Shown: positions 23,218-35,547 of the stretch, in pieces
How positions within the stretch are numbered: position 1 is the stretch's first letter
How the letters are laid out: each line of letters begins with the position of its first letter
DNA from: Ursus arctos
Lineage: Eukaryota; Chordata; Mammalia; Carnivora; Ursidae
Reading direction: 5' to 3'
Assembly: GCF_023065955.2 (NCBI RefSeq)
Contig: NW_026623100.1
Span: 68,576,727 to 68,640,726 of the forward strand
Length of the DNA stretch: 64,000 nucleotides
Made by a program: the position numbers and the translations under genes
Notes under the pieces: model-generated
What the model was told of the DNA's origin: nothing
The model's input: only the letters and a program-made list of their open reading frames with translations
Database searches by the model: none

Positions 23218-25092
23218 TTCAGTTATTAAAAGCATAAAATAAACATTTAGAAATACTTTTTAGAACAATCACTAGTATTTTATAAGAGTAATAGTAGCTC
23301 TCTTAAGAGCTTATTAGTAGTAACCGACATATAGTAGGTGTTGAATCAACATTTATTGACAAAACACATATATATGTGCATGAGTGTCTGCTCATTCATG
23401 CACACACACCACTCAATAACTTAAAATACCTTTAGTCCTACAACCTAAGGAACACTCTAATTTCATCTAAGTTGGCTCTACTACACTAGATGAAGCAATT
23501 CTACCTCAAGAGGCTTTCCTAGAAGTTTTTAAATGATCATCTCTGTATTTTGTTTTGTTTTTAAACTAGCCAGTAGTTTTGTAATCAGATTTTGGTTTAG
23601 ATATTTTGCTTTTAAAAATCTAGTGACTATTTCTGTATCCCTTAAAAGTTGACAGCAGAACTGGCAAAATGTCAAGAATGATTCACAAAAATGCCAATAC
23701 AGGATATTCTTCAACAGAAGGAATACATCTTTGGAAGATTCTCTGCCTGAGTTAATTAGTGTTCTTTCTGAAACCTTTCAGAGAAATATCTTAGAACTGC
23801 TTTTATTAGTGGTTTTATCCGTAGCATACAAGTCATGACCAGGCTTTTAGTCTGACCTTAATACAGTGATATCTGTTCTGACAATCCCTGTCCTTTGATT
23901 GGAAAAGGGATTTCAAGAAGACTCATTATTAACTCTTGTTATGAGAAATTGGCTTCTCAGCATGGAGTTTAGTACTTGAAGTGATTTTTGTCTAGTCCTA
24001 GAATATGGTTGGAGTTGAAAGAAAGCTCTGTATTTGGTGAGGTCAGATAGGTTATCAGCCCAGGATTCCACTATGTGGAAGTCCTAGATATTTGTCTTTC
24101 CCTCTCTGTACTGCTCCCCCAAACCTCCCTACATAAAGGAATCCTTTTAATCAAGGTAAATTCTCTTCCCTGTCAAAATGTATCAGCAGTCACCCTGTAA
24201 GTTTGAATGAGGCTGACAGATTCTGAAATATCACTCCTGAACAAATGTCCCTTTAGAGCTGCTGATCACTTTTCCTCTTTGCCTGTCCCCATTCTAGATT
24301 CCTTGATGCATGTGGTAGGTGAGATAAGATGGGGAACATTTTATATCTTGAGGAGCTGTACTTATTCTTCAATCATATACTGTGTTTAAAGCTGTTTCAT
24401 CAAGGCGTGTCAAACTAAAAATAGCTTCTCCATATCCTTCTTTCTGTTCCTCTCTCCTTGCCCAGAGAGACACAATCATTTTACTTTCTAAACAATAGTC
24501 CTTGCATTTAGTACATATCTGTTGTAATAATTGTAGGAAAAAAAGTCTGACAGAAATAACAAGTGACAGGTCATAAGAAAAAAAGACATAGGAGCAATTA
24601 GAACAACATAGATGTCTGGAAGAATTTTTGGTAAAAACAAATAAGAGATGCCTTATGTGTAGCATTAAGGCAATGATGTGGGAAGGGGGGAAGGAATGTT
24701 TCCATATTGTCATCCGCAGTAATTACCCTGAATCATCAAGTAAAGGCTTAATTCCATTAAAAAATAATTATAGAGCATATTAATGTAATATTTCTTATTT
24801 CTCAAAGCATATTCTCAAACATCCTTTCCTTTGATGTAGCATGGTAATGTCAGAAGGAAGGGCAGCTTAAAAAAAAAAAAACAACTATTTCCATTTTATT
24901 TGGAAAAACTGTGGGCTAGAGAGGTAAAATGGCTTTAAAATGTCCCACTGACAGAAAAGTCAGAATCATCATCTGCTGATTTTAACTTTCCCTGTGCACC
25001 ATCTCTGATGCAGACTCACAGAAAGTCTTCAGCCTAGTTAACAGATAATGATTCATTTACCCCTGAGTCATTAGGTCCATCTTTCACCCCAG
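23218..25092. other. Unassigned sequence, about 1.9 kb
   Basis: No repeat family or gene recognised. A short A-run is at 24870-24881. The last bases (25063-25092) are pyrimidine-rich and end in AG, forming the possible acceptor of the exon-like segment that follows. Confidence 0.4.
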
Positions 25093-25269
25093 CTCAAAGA
25101 AGGCATCAAAGAACTGGAGAACATATGTATAGAGCGAGACAGGATCACGCTGCTGAGTCAGAGAATGGATGGAGATGAAGAGATGCAGGATTGTAGTAAA
25201 AGATTTCAGTTTTTATCATCAGGAAATGTTTGGAAAGAGAATAACCAAATCATTAATGTGATGAATTAA
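25093..25269 (+). other. Exon-like segment with coiled-coil-type reading frame
   Basis: The segment follows a pyrimidine-rich run ending in CCCAG (25088-25092). In frame from 25093 it reads LKEGIKELENICIERDRI, then TLLSQRMDGDEEM, and stays open to TAA at 25267-25269. The composition of the first 33 residues (Glu, Lys, Arg, spaced Leu/Ile) looks like a coiled-coil exon, unlike the AT-rich flanks. A clear 5' splice site is missing (only GTAGTA at 25193), so it could be a terminal exon, a decayed exon or chance. I do not recognise the protein. Confidence 0.25.
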
Positions 25270-25410
25270 TAATTTGAACATTTATTGAGCACATATGATG
25301 AGTCTAGAAACCATATTATGTGCTTAGGATAAAAGAATGATACATGGTTCCTTTGGGAGAAACACATTTAAACAAATATGGAAAAACCACACAGATGAGT
25401 CTTCTGGTTA

Positions 25411-25426
25411 AAAATGACAATTTGCA
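25411..25426. repeat. Target-site duplication of the SINE at 25427 (left)
   Basis: AAAATGACAATTTGCA, identical to 25620-25635. Confidence 0.95.
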
Positions 25427-25619
25427 GGGCGCCTGGGTGGCACAGTCATTAAGCGTCTGCCTTCGGCTCAGGACGTGATCCCGGCGTTCCGGGATTGAGC
25501 CCCACATCAGGCTTCTCCACTAGGAGTCTGCTTCTTCCTCTCCCACTCCCCCTGCTTGTGTTCCCTCTCTTGCTGGCTATCTCTCCCTGTCTAATAAATA
25601 AATAAATAAATCTTTAAAA
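25427..25619 (+). mobile_element. Young CAN-SINE, sense
   Basis: Complete head 'gggcgcctgggtggcacagt', CT-rich arctoid-type body, TAAATAAATAAA tail and A-run. The flanking 16-bp target repeats are perfect (25411-25426 and 25620-25635), which points to recent insertion. Confidence 0.97.
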
Positions 25620-25664
25620 AAAATGACAATTTGCATCCTATGCATTTAATTCTCTTCTCTCCCA

Positions 25665-25790
25665 AATTTGCATTTATATGAACATATGTACATATGTGCA
25701 TATTTATGTGTGAATGCATATAAATATACATATGTATATGTCTGTATGTATATGTGTCTATGTGCATATGCACACACACAAATAAGTTTA
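25665..25790. repeat. Degenerate TATG/TGCA-rich simple sequence
   Basis: Alternating purine-pyrimidine text made of ATG/TAT/TGC words ending in a short (CA)n run at 25770-25780. It explains long open frames on both strands here. Confidence 0.75.
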
Positions 25791-26192
25791 CATCAGCATA
25801 GAAAGAAAGTGAACAATGTACAAAATGTCATGTTGACAGCATCAAATTGAAGACTGGACCAATAAACCCAATATCCAATAACTGAAGCCGTATTACAAAG
25901 GGTTATTAATGTATAATCTTATAACTAGGAGGAAGGGAAAATTTTGGAACAATAAATAAACTAATCACACATGACCAACCACAATTTGTATATGTGTCTA
26001 TAAATTATGTTCCTAAACTTATTCATAATGTTAGAGTTTTATCCCAACTACCATCATTATCCACCCTCTCCTGTCACCTTTATTCTAATTCACTTGAGGT
26101 ACCATCCACCTCAGCCTAGGGGGCTTAACCTAGGGCTTGTGGCCAGTGGAATGTATTCAGTGGTCACAGCTTTGGCCTTAAGAATTGTTTCC

Positions 26193-26403
26193 TTTTTTTT
26201 TTTTTTTTTTTTTTTAAGATTTAAGTTATTTATTTGACAGAGAGAGAGACAGCGAGAGAGGGAACACAAGCAGGGGGAGTGGAAGAGGGAGAAGCAGGCT
26301 CCCAGCAGAGCAGGAAGCCCGATGCAGGGCTCGATCCCAGGATCCTGGGATCAGGCCCTGAGCCAAAGGCAGACGCTTAACGACTGAGCCACCCAGGCGC
26401 CCC
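26193..26403 (-). mobile_element. CAN-SINE, antisense
   Basis: Plus strand shows the T-run (26193-26216), then 'aagatttaagttatttattt', the GA-rich body and the complement of the head ending 'gagccacccaggcgcccc'. Near-identical target repeats AAGAATTGTTT (26180-26190) and AAGAATAGTTT (26404-26414) flank it. Confidence 0.96.
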
Positions 26404-26414
26404 AAGAATAGTTT

Positions 26415-28189
26415 TCTGCTCTGGATCACCATCCTGTGGTCCTGTGATCCACCATGGGAAACACATGGGTCAGGTATCTGCTATCCCTGAAAGAGAAGAT
26501 GTTTGGCGCAAAATAAATCTGACCTGCTACCAAGCCCACTCTATCCCAGCAAAGTCATAGCCTACCCAGAAAAGTAAGAAAACTAAGTGCCTGCTATTTT
26601 AACCTATTAAGATATTGAGGTTGCTTGTCACACAAAATTATTGTAGCAATAATTTGCTGATGTACCATGGGTCCTCACTTAGTATACATGGCATGAGGCA
26701 CATGCTATTTAAAATAGCATTACTGAAGAGGATTTGTTAATAAGCAAAATCATATTCATGAAGAAGAGGGAGGGATAGCCCAGTTAACTTCAGTGTGGCA
26801 CAACTATCTTGAGGGGGAAAAAATCCAACTATTTTGCAAATAGCAGCAAGGTTTGTTACCATATATTGCTCTTTCCAGTTGTAATGTAAGGGTAAAGGTA
26901 TGCTAGTCAGAGAGGAGTACCCATTAGGGTAGGCAGCACGGATTGGAGAAGAAGGGTCAAGGGTAGTGGGGGGAAATTTCAATTTTTGGAAATGCAAAGA
27001 TGCACAGAGCCTTCTCTGGAGGTATGCCAGATAAGGAGGAGGCTTTGCAACTACCTCACACCTTGGACACCTGCACCACCTAGTAAACAAGGACTAGATG
27101 CCTACTAAGGTTGAGTTGCTACATCAAACACAAATGATAACAGCCCCAAACACAGAGAACTAAATTTATGTCAGAAGAGTAAAACTTTCTCATGGAACAA
27201 ATTCCTGTAGTTATAACTCCCTTCTTACTCCTCACTACAACTGGCATCCTTATCTGGCAAAATAGAAGTGCAGAAAATAGCACAAAGCAACACAATCATC
27301 TTTAGTGGTTTGCTGAGGAAATGTCTCTGTTTTATTTGGTGTTTTTGTGTGTGTGTGTGACTGCCTCTGGCCAGAGCACCATGAAGGGATAGTCTGAGCC
27401 TGGTGACCTCAAGGATTTTCCTGAGGTCCATACAGAGGTCATTCACATTGTGAGATTCAGGCTCCCTTGATGATTACCCGGGTCTTCCCCATCCCTCTGA
27501 TCCCTGTTCCTGTGTTTCAGAGAATTGGAGGATTGCCTTCCGTGTACTGAATCTCAGGCTAGTAAGTAAATTGAATATGTGAATGGCATCCTTCCCTGTT
27601 AGGTCACACTGATACAGTTTTCTAAAATATACATATTTTTATATAGCACTGTAAATATAAATGAAAATTTAGCATGGTGCAGTCAAATATACAGGCTCTG
27701 CTTACCATCTTGAATAGAAACTTGGAAGCATTTCCAGAATCTAATGAACAAAATTGACAATGGGCTATATATGGAAGAGATTTGGAGGCTTTGTTTTGTT
27801 TGGGAGACTGAGAGATGAAATTATATAATGAAAGTACATGTAGAGGGAACTGAATACAATTCTTATAGTGCTAACATTTAAGGACCAAATAATGGAAAAG
27901 ACAAGTCAAGAAAACTTAGAAGAAATTTTCAAGGTTGTAAGCAGAAAAATCAAGGTATTGCATGGTCCTAGAAACAAAAGAGTTCAGAAAATGACTGGGT
28001 AAAAAAAACTGACAACTGCTGTTGGAAAATGGTTATGATAAAGATTGAATTGGCCATCAGATTGGAAGGTTGGGTAGCCCTGGTGACATTGGGAGATCAG
28101 TATCAGGAAGGGGTGTGGGCCAGATTGCAGTGTTAGGAAGTGAATGGAATAGGATGGAGTGGAGACTGCAAAAGTCAACCGTCCTTTTG
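26415..28189. other. Unassigned sequence, about 1.8 kb
   Basis: No repeat or gene recognised apart from a short GT run at 27344-27359. Confidence 0.4.
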
Positions 28190-28375
28190 GAAATTTAGTC
28201 AGCATGCCATCTCTCTCTCCTATGTTCTCATAATTTGTCACTTGACTATCTTCCCCATAGGGCAGTAAGATCTTGAGGGTAGGTACCATGGCTTTAATTT
28301 TTGTATCACCAGCATCTAGCACAGAGCCTGGCACATAGTAAGCATTCATTACTGTTCCTAAATGAGTGAATTACC
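28190..28375 (+). mobile_element. L2 3' end, sense
   Basis: The text matches the L2 3' terminus: 'gggcagtaagatcttgaggg', 'atcaccagcatctagcacag', 'agcctggcacatagtaagca', then 'aatgagtgaa'. Confidence 0.85.
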
Positions 28376-29106
28376 ATCTTTGGTGGCCAGTAAGCACCAT
28401 GTTGACAGGTATTTATACCATCTTTGGCAAAGGAGCCAGGGAAAGCATCATCCCCATGGAGAGAGTTCTCTAAAAGCCTTAGCAAAGCTTTTCTGTGCAA
28501 CCTGGAGTAGATGGATTGCTGAAACTACAGTCTGCAGAAACTGCAAGGGTAATTTTAGGTCATCAAGATGTCATTTCCCTAAATGGAATAACTAGTCTCT
28601 TGCTGGTTGGAAATCAAGTGTATTCTTGTCAGAGAGCTTTCGGTGCGGATACTAGTGATGGCCTTGCTGGTTTGAACTGAAGCTTTTAGCCCTCATTCTA
28701 TAAGCATTAGATTTGGATCCACATTTAAAATGGAAAATGCTATTTAAAAATATCTGATAGCCCATTAAAGTTCATCGTTCTGTCATCTTACCATCTCCTC
28801 TCAAAAGGAAGTGCTGGGCTGTGCTCCTCTCTGCTGGAAGCAGCTTTTACAGTGACACAGCACACAAAAGCTGATTGTCTCTTCTTGAAGGGGTACGATC
28901 TTCCCATCTCTGGATAGGTCACTTTTTAGAAAGCATTGTTCCAGTTCAGCTAATTTCAGTCTGATCATTTTCTTCCGTACAGTCTTCTAAAAGAGCATCC
29001 ATTTTGCAACTCTAAATCCCATTCTTATTTTTCTTAGGTTTCATCTCTCAAAAAATTTTTTTTCTTTTTGCCTTTTCCAACCAATACTAATGTAGTCCTA
29101 TACCCA
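28376..29106. other. Unassigned sequence
   Basis: No repeat recognised. The part 28495-28680 has an open frame beginning with GTG and a somewhat higher GC content, but no splice signals or known protein similarity that I can state. Confidence 0.35.
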
Positions 29107-29142
29107 CATATATATATTTGAATATATATTTATGTGTCTATA

Positions 29143-29185
<43 letters not shown>
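29107..29185. repeat. Compound (TA)n-(GA)n microsatellite
   Basis: AT-rich variant units from 29107, pure TA at 29144-29161, then GA units to 29185. Confidence 0.93.
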
Positions 29186-29639
29186 TAAGGATTTTTATAA
29201 TGCATATATTTTATCATTAAGGCGATTAAAAGGAATAGATGGGTTAATTTGTCTTTAAGTAGTGGAATGCTGGTCATGGGTCTATGATACCCAAAGAAAA
29301 GTAGGTTTAGTGTTAACCTCCTTATCTTTTCCTGTTTGGAATGAACAGAGCAGAAGATATTATCTCTATTTAAGGCTTCTCCAAGGTCTGACTAATTCGC
29401 TAATATCCCTTTTGTTTCAGTCTGACATGAGGGTCCAGACTGATAGTGGGGATAATAAGCTCAAGGACAGAGGCATACTTGAGATGGTGACACCCTGGAT
29501 TGAAACAAAGTATCTTTCTCTCATTCTCTCCTTCCTCACTCAAGTCCCTTCCAACCTCTATTCCATCCAAGATGTTTAAATGTCTGGTCCCTTGTATAGA
29601 CTCAAAATTGCCACTGAGACATCTATTTCTGTTCAGTTT

Positions 29640-29910
29640 ACCACCCCTTCCTCCATAATGTTTCCCTGACCATTATATCCATAGGGATCTCTCCTCACTC
29701 TGAAAACACTCAGCATTATTTAGCCATGTCTCTGTGTTCTTCATATGCAATGTTGATATTTTATTTTTTAATAGTATATGGCTGCATTCTAATCTTTTTA
29801 GGGTCACTAGGATACTAATTACTTTCAGCTCTGTTTCTCCTTTAGAGAACACCTAGACATAGTAGGTGTTCAATCAGCATATTTGTTGGTTCACTGACTA
29901 GATCACCTTT
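29640..29910 (+). mobile_element. L2 3' end, sense, diverged
   Basis: 'gtttccctgaccattatatc' and the terminal 'acatagtaggtgttcaatca' with 'atatttgttggttcactga' fit the L2 3' end. The middle is degraded. Confidence 0.6.
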
Positions 29911-30184
29911 TAAAATTCTATTTTTAAATGTCGGATTGTGGTTTTCAATTTTATGTAACCTTTAGTTAAATGGCTCTTCTCCTAGGCAACCAGTTTGGGC
30001 TGATCCCTTAAGACCCTGTCCAAGAACAAATTTGTTTTATTTCAAGATGGCAGACAATATTTGGTTGTAAATTTGATAATCATTAAGATAACATACAGCT
30101 GCCTATCCGAAGGTCTCAAAATAATCCAAATATTTGTGGAATGATTAATGATTTCATAGAATATCTCACTCATAAGATCTTATT

Positions 30185-30330
30185 TTGTTTCACAATCATT
30201 TACAGCAAGTATGTAAGCCAAGTATTACTCCATATTAGAGAAAGTTTAAATGTCTTAACTTGCCGAATGTCACAAAGCCAGCAAATAGCAAACTGGAACT
30301 GGAAACCTAGTTTTCGGATTCCACAACTAG
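30185..30330 (+). mobile_element. MIR, sense, degraded
   Basis: Recognisable from 'tcttaacttgccgaatgtca', 'caaagccagcaaatagcaaa' and 'ctggaactggaaacctagtt', the MIR core and 3' part. Confidence 0.55.
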
Positions 30331-31020
30331 TGGGGTTTGCTTGTTTGTTATTTGCTTGTTTCTCTTCTACCAAAGTGTTCCCTTGGATATTTAAAAAGTT
30401 TGTGTGCTCCTTCACTTGTTTCCCTGGAAATTAGAGCATTTAGATTGTTTTTATTTAGTTTTGCACTCTATTGTGGTAACTCTGTCTTCTGTGGCTATAT
30501 AAAAGGTTTTCCCAGAGTGAATGTTTTTTTAGCAAATTTGTAGCATGGTATTTTAAACAGAGTCCTTCAAATGAAATTTTAAAAGGTTGGCATGTTAGGG
30601 CTGACCTTTACACAGAGTGAATCCAACTTGACATTTCCCATGCTTTAAGATGAGACTTCTCCATGATTGCTTCCTCACCCCACCCTGCCTGCCTTAATTA
30701 TTCCTGATCTCTTATACTAAAGCTTTGCTTAAGTGAACTCCACTGTACCTACCAGTGGCCTCCCAGAAGAGCAGGTCAAATGCAATTACCGCTACAAAGT
30801 GATTGGCTTTTTCTTAGTAGAACCAAGACTTAATAAGAAGAGTACTTTTACTGCCTTTCTGTGGCTGAGTCAGTGCAGAAAGGCTCCCCTGGAGAGCCTG
30901 GAACATCATCCCACACAAAGCAAGCTCCCTAAATATAACGTCATCGTTATCAGCTGAGTCCTTAAATTCTCCCAGTTAAAGAAAGATACTAAACATCAAA
31001 AGCAGGATAAAGGCATATCT
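30331..31020. other. Unassigned sequence
   Basis: No repeat or gene recognised. Confidence 0.4.
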
Positions 31021-31021
31021 C

Positions 31022-31459
31022 TGTCCTGGGTTGACTAGTGTCTCCCAAATGTATGTCTAAACAGAATCTCAGAATGTAGCCTTTTTTGGAAATAGGGTCT
31101 TTGCAAATATAATTGGTTATGATGAGGCCATACTGTTTTAGATTGAACCCAAAATCCACTATATCTTGCCTCCTTATAAGAAGAGGATAGAACACACAGA
31201 GAAACACTGAGACAGAAGAAAAGTGGCAGAAATTGGAGGGATACAGCTACAAGGCAAGGAATGCCCAGGATTTTAGGCAATACTACAGGCTAAGAGAAAG
31301 CCATGGACTAGATCCTCCCTTTGAGCCTTCAGAGTATGATTCTACTGACACCTTGATCTTGAACTTCAAGCCTCCAGAACTGCGAGAGCATGTATTTCTG
31401 TTGTTTTAAGCTACTTTATCTGTAGTAATTTGTTACAGCATCCCTAGAAAACCAATATA
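31022..31459 (+). mobile_element. MLT1-type MaLR solitary LTR, sense
   Basis: Starts TGTCCTGGGTTGAC and proceeds through 'tttttggaaatagggtcttt', 'tccttataagaagaggatag', 'cttgatcttgaacttcaagc', 'ctccagaactgcgagagcat' and 'tttctgttgttttaagctac' to 'ccctagaaaaccaatata'. That is the whole order of an ERVL-MaLR MLT1 LTR. No internal region is attached. Confidence 0.92.
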
Positions 31460-31689
31460 AGCTTCCACCCTTGCAACACTTGTGTTTTCTTTGAGAGGAC
31501 AGCATACCTACAAAACCTAGTACTAGGCAATGGCTGCCTTGGTAGTTTAAGTGTGGCTTAGCCAATTCAGGGAGGGGAGTCCGATGAACTAGTGTGATCA
31601 GTGTAGTGACCATGGGGAAGTATGACTTGACACGGACTTTGAACGTTAAGTGGAACATAGAAGATTATAAGGAGTGGAGGGGAGAGACA

Positions 31690-31860
31690 TTCTAGGAAGA
31701 TAACTCTTATGCTTTATACTGAATTTAGGAGAGCAGGTGGGAATTATGGAGAACCCTACACTAAGAATAGGTCCAAGTTTTTGGATTTTACCCTATAGAT
31801 GGAATGAGGGCATTGAAGTTTGCAAAACTCTGAGAAAAGGCATTCATCATTCCTTTCACT
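31690..31860 (-). mobile_element. Possible L2 relic, antisense
   Basis: 'tttttggattttaccctata', 'gggcattgaagtttgcaaaa' resemble the antisense L2 block also seen at 3100-3180. Weak match. Confidence 0.35.
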
Positions 31861-32358
31861 GATTATTGATAAGGTTATTTTCATTCCATTTCCAATATAT
31901 TAAAAACTATATAGGAAAAATAAAAAATTAAAAACAAAAATAAAACTATAGGGAAGTCTGTATTACTTAGAGGAAAGACAAAGAAGCCCCAGCTTTGATT
32001 TTTCCCAACACTTTGTTTTGAATGAATCACTGTCAATTCTTCTCAGCCTGCTTTAATTTGGCATAGTCAATGAGAGCCTAGTGTCCTGTGAAACTGTGTC
32101 TCAGCCTGGCATGCTGTGAGATAGTCATTGAGAGATTGATTTTTCTTTCCTTTTTCACTGGAGGGAGTGTTTTCTTGGGAGGCTATTCCTGGTGGGTCTT
32201 CCGGGGCAGGTATTCATGTGAGTTCTGTTGCTTCACCCTATCTTGGTTGAGAGTCAAGAACTGTGCACTTGTAGTGTCTATATATTTATATGTCTTCTTC
32301 CAGAAAGTGAACCAAACCCAGCAAGGCTTTCTCTTAAACTTAAGGACTTTTATGGCAA
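31860..32358. other. Unassigned sequence
   Basis: A-rich around 31910-31950; otherwise nothing recognised. Confidence 0.4.
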
Positions 32359-32413
32359 GTTTTGTTTTGTTTTGTTTTGTTTTGTTTTGTTTTGTTTTGT
32401 TTTGTTTTGTTTT
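32359..32413. repeat. (GTTTT)n microsatellite
   Basis: Eleven near-perfect GTTTT units. They generate a long open frame (FCFVLFC-type repeats) that is not a gene. Confidence 0.96.
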
Positions 32414-32766
32414 CTCAAACCATGATACAGTGGTATTACCTTTGGTAACAATCGAGCAAATTGTGGATCAGAAAGGCTTTTACTTGTAGACTATGACCAC
32501 TCTGATGGCATTTACTCCAGGAACCTGACAGCAAATAGATTTGGTCAGAAAAAGAATGGAAAGTGAGATTCCATGATAGTGTTTATTTTTTGCACTTTGA
32601 TTTTGATAGTTAAGTGGTATATTTACCATTGATAATGAGATATTTTAAATGTTCAGGAGTTTCTCTTTTAAACATGTATTTCATATTCAATAAATATGTA
32701 ATAATATTGAAAGGCCAGAAGTGAGTAGATTAAATAAGGTAAATAATATTCACAATGTCAGACATT

Positions 32767-32785
32767 GAATGAATGAATGAATGAA
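32767..32785. repeat. (GAAT)n short repeat
   Basis: Four to five GAAT units, possibly an L2 terminus relic. Confidence 0.85.
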
Positions 32786-33435
32786 GTTATACATCTAATT
32801 TCACATATACTTCTGGCCACACATGTTTTCTAAATATATTTTAAAATATGTGTTTTCATAAGGCATTTTGCTAGATGAAATAGGAATGTGTTCATTTTTG
32901 CTATGAGGTTGAATAAAGAGTTACATGAAAATGCATAAGAAATTCCTTCTCTTAATTCAAAATCTGGTGGGTAGGTGGGTTCTAACAAATTAAAAGTTAT
33001 TATATAATATGATATGTAATAGACTATTCTATCTGAGGTACAATCTGGGGGCCAAGGATGGAGATGAATTTCTTCCCTTAGGAGCTCATATGTTGACTTT
33101 ACTAGAGAAAGCTGCATTGTACTCTGTGGTAGAAGAAGGATAGAATAGCAAGTAGGCCCAGTGAACGGAGCCCCTAATACTCTCTGGATCACATACAAAG
33201 ACTCTGGTGGAAGTTACTAAGCAAAGATCCAGTTATCTAACTGGGGTTAAAAATGGAAAAAAGTCCAGGCCCTGTCACTAACACAGGACCTAAAGTTAGG
33301 GATGACATGATGCTAAGTTCAAAATATTGGTCTGGGGACCTTTAATTACTTGCAGGAGTGAAATGAACCCCATGTGCCTTCTGTGATATCATCTATGTGA
33401 AAAGAAGGCCAGTAGGGGTTGGGATAACCATGGTA
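32786..33435. other. Unassigned sequence
   Basis: No repeat or gene recognised. Confidence 0.4.
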
Positions 33436-33643
33436 TTTTTTTAAAAATTTATTTACTTGATTGATTGATTGATTGATTGATTGAGAGAGGTAGGAGAGGG
33501 GCAGAGGGAGAAGAAGAGAGAGAACCCCAAGCAGACTCCCTGTTGAGCACAGGCCCCAACATGGGGCTCAATCTCATGACCCTGAGATCATGATCCAAGC
33601 TGAAACCAAGAGTCAGACATTCAACTGACTGAGTTGGTGTCCC
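33436..33643 (-). mobile_element. CAN-SINE, antisense, with (TGAT)n grown in its tail
   Basis: Complement of a SINE head at 33615-33643 ('actgagttggtgtccc'), GA-rich body, and an A-tail region replaced by a (GATT)n tract at 33457-33484. Diverged, so older than the copies at 25.4 and 47 kb. Confidence 0.9.
33457..33484. repeat. (GATT)n microsatellite in a SINE tail
   Basis: Seven GATT units within the tail of the antisense SINE, a common origin of microsatellites in carnivores. Confidence 0.93.
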
Positions 33644-35040
33644 AAGGTATGGTCTTTTGATACTGTTTAAAATGTTCCAAAGAAGGCCTTGGAATAATCT
33701 TGATCTGCCTCCAACACTAATTGTACTTTGTAAACCTTTTGCTACTTCCTACATTACACCTGTTACCACTCCCCAGCCTAAATTTCCAGAAAGTTTCTCA
33801 CTTCCCATTTCCTGGTGAAAGTTATCAAACAAGATGGTAGTGTTCCCACTTTGATACAAGAGGAGAAATATGAATTGCTTGTTTGGGAATTTTTTCTCTG
33901 GAAAGGAAAGTTCTATAGAGGACAGACCTAACAGAAAAGATGGCTGTGACTGTCAATATCTTAGAAAAAAAGTTATCATACTGTATAATTGCTTAGGATG
34001 TATAATCTCAAGGGTAAAAAGGCAGTGGTCAATTGATTCCAAACTCGCAGTGCTGGAAAAGCATTCTCTGGGCCTCCGAGCTTAGCTAACACTCACACAC
34101 TTCCAGGCTTATCTATTTGATTTTCACTGCTGAACTGAGGATGTTTTGTTTTGTGTTGGTTTTTTATTTTTTGTTTTTGAAGATGATGTTTCTGGATCAT
34201 TTAATCCCTATTATTAATGCATCACCTCCCCATTCCCGTATTTCAATTAGATGTTGTAGACAATGTTGCAGGGGCGTGTGCATCATTGTAGAACCAGGAG
34301 AAGAGACTAACTCCAAGGAAAGGAATGATTAGGCCAAAATAAATTATCAATAAATATGTGACAAGGAGTTAAATTATGTACAGTGATTGCTCACCACATG
34401 ATTTTGTACAGAGACAATGTTAAGGAGTGTGGAGTGGACAGTTGTACACTGTGTGTCTACACAGTTGTGAGAGTGTATGGGCCCCCTAGAGTTTTAGGAA
34501 TGAGAGCACTGTGCATTAAAAATAGCACAAAGCAAATACACAAGCAAATGCTGTGCTTCAGTTCCCCACATTTCTACTCAAGTCCTTTCCATTCATCATC
34601 GAGACGTTTCCAAGGTAACTTCAATCTCAACCCACAGGCCATTGCAAATCAGTCAGTTGCTGGAATTTCTAGGGAGAGCTGAATGGGGCCAGCATTCTGC
34701 TGTGGCACTTTCTGCAAGTAGGTGAGCAGGAAGCCAGCTGAGAGAGTGTACTATAGGATGTATTCTTGTGGGTGGGGCTCTGGGAAATTAACAAGAACCT
34801 GATAGTGGTTCAGACCATCCCTCTGGGTTTACCCTGGGTGATGGACCTTCATTATGGATTCCCCGCAGGCTTATGCAACCCGTATAGAAATGCATTACAA
34901 CTAGATCCCACAGAAAGCATCTCCCTAGACACCAAAGAGAATACAACTCCTAGAATGAGACCATTTGGTTTTTTCCTTCCTAGATCATTGAGATTCAGGA
35001 CTCAAATCACACCTTTAAGTCAACTTGTGGGATCAGTGTA
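33644..35040. other. Unassigned sequence, about 1.4 kb
   Basis: No repeat family or gene recognised. Confidence 0.4.
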
Positions 35041-35328
35041 TCTAGCACTTGTTTTAATTCTTTGGGGCTGCTATAACAAAATACCCAGACTGGGTGGCTT
35101 ATAAGCAACAGAAATTTATTTCTCATGGTTCTACAGGCTGAGAAGTCAAAGATCAAGGTGCTGATAGCTCGATCAAGTCCAAGATCAGTGTCCCGTAAGG
35201 AACTACTTTCTGGGTCATAGATGGTGACTTCTCACTGTGTCCTCACATGGTGGAAGGGCTGGGGAGCTCTGTGCGACCTCTTTTATAAGGGCACTAATGA
35301 CCTGGTCATCCATGAGGGCCTCACCATT

Positions 35329-35547
35329 TATCTATCTATCTATCTATCTATCTATTTATTTTTTAAAAGATTTATTTATTTAAGAGAGAGTATGGGGGAG
35401 GGGCAGAGGGAGAGAATCTTCAAGCAGACCTCACCCTGAGCGCAGAGCCCAACTTGACTGGAGGATTGATCTCAGGACTCATGAGATCATGACCTGAGCC
35501 AAAACCGAGAGCTGGTTGCTCAACCGATGGAGCCACCCAAGCACCCC
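35329..35547 (-). mobile_element. CAN-SINE, antisense, inside the LTR
   Basis: Complement of the head at 35520-35547 ('ggagccacccaagcacccc'), GA-rich body, 'aaaagatttatttatttaag', and a (TCTA)n tract at its tail end. Moderately diverged. Confidence 0.93.
35330..35356. repeat. (TCTA)n microsatellite at a SINE tail
   Basis: Six TCTA units adjoining the T-rich end of the antisense SINE. Confidence 0.93.

Noticed and set aside
25427..25500. tRNA-like head of SINEs as a tRNA gene
   Set aside because: The A- and B-box-like motifs are those of the SINE promoter; a cloverleaf is not preserved and the body and tail of the SINE follow.
32088..32489. 133-codon open frame on the plus strand
   Set aside because: A third of it is translated (GTTTT)n microsatellite; no splice or coding signs.
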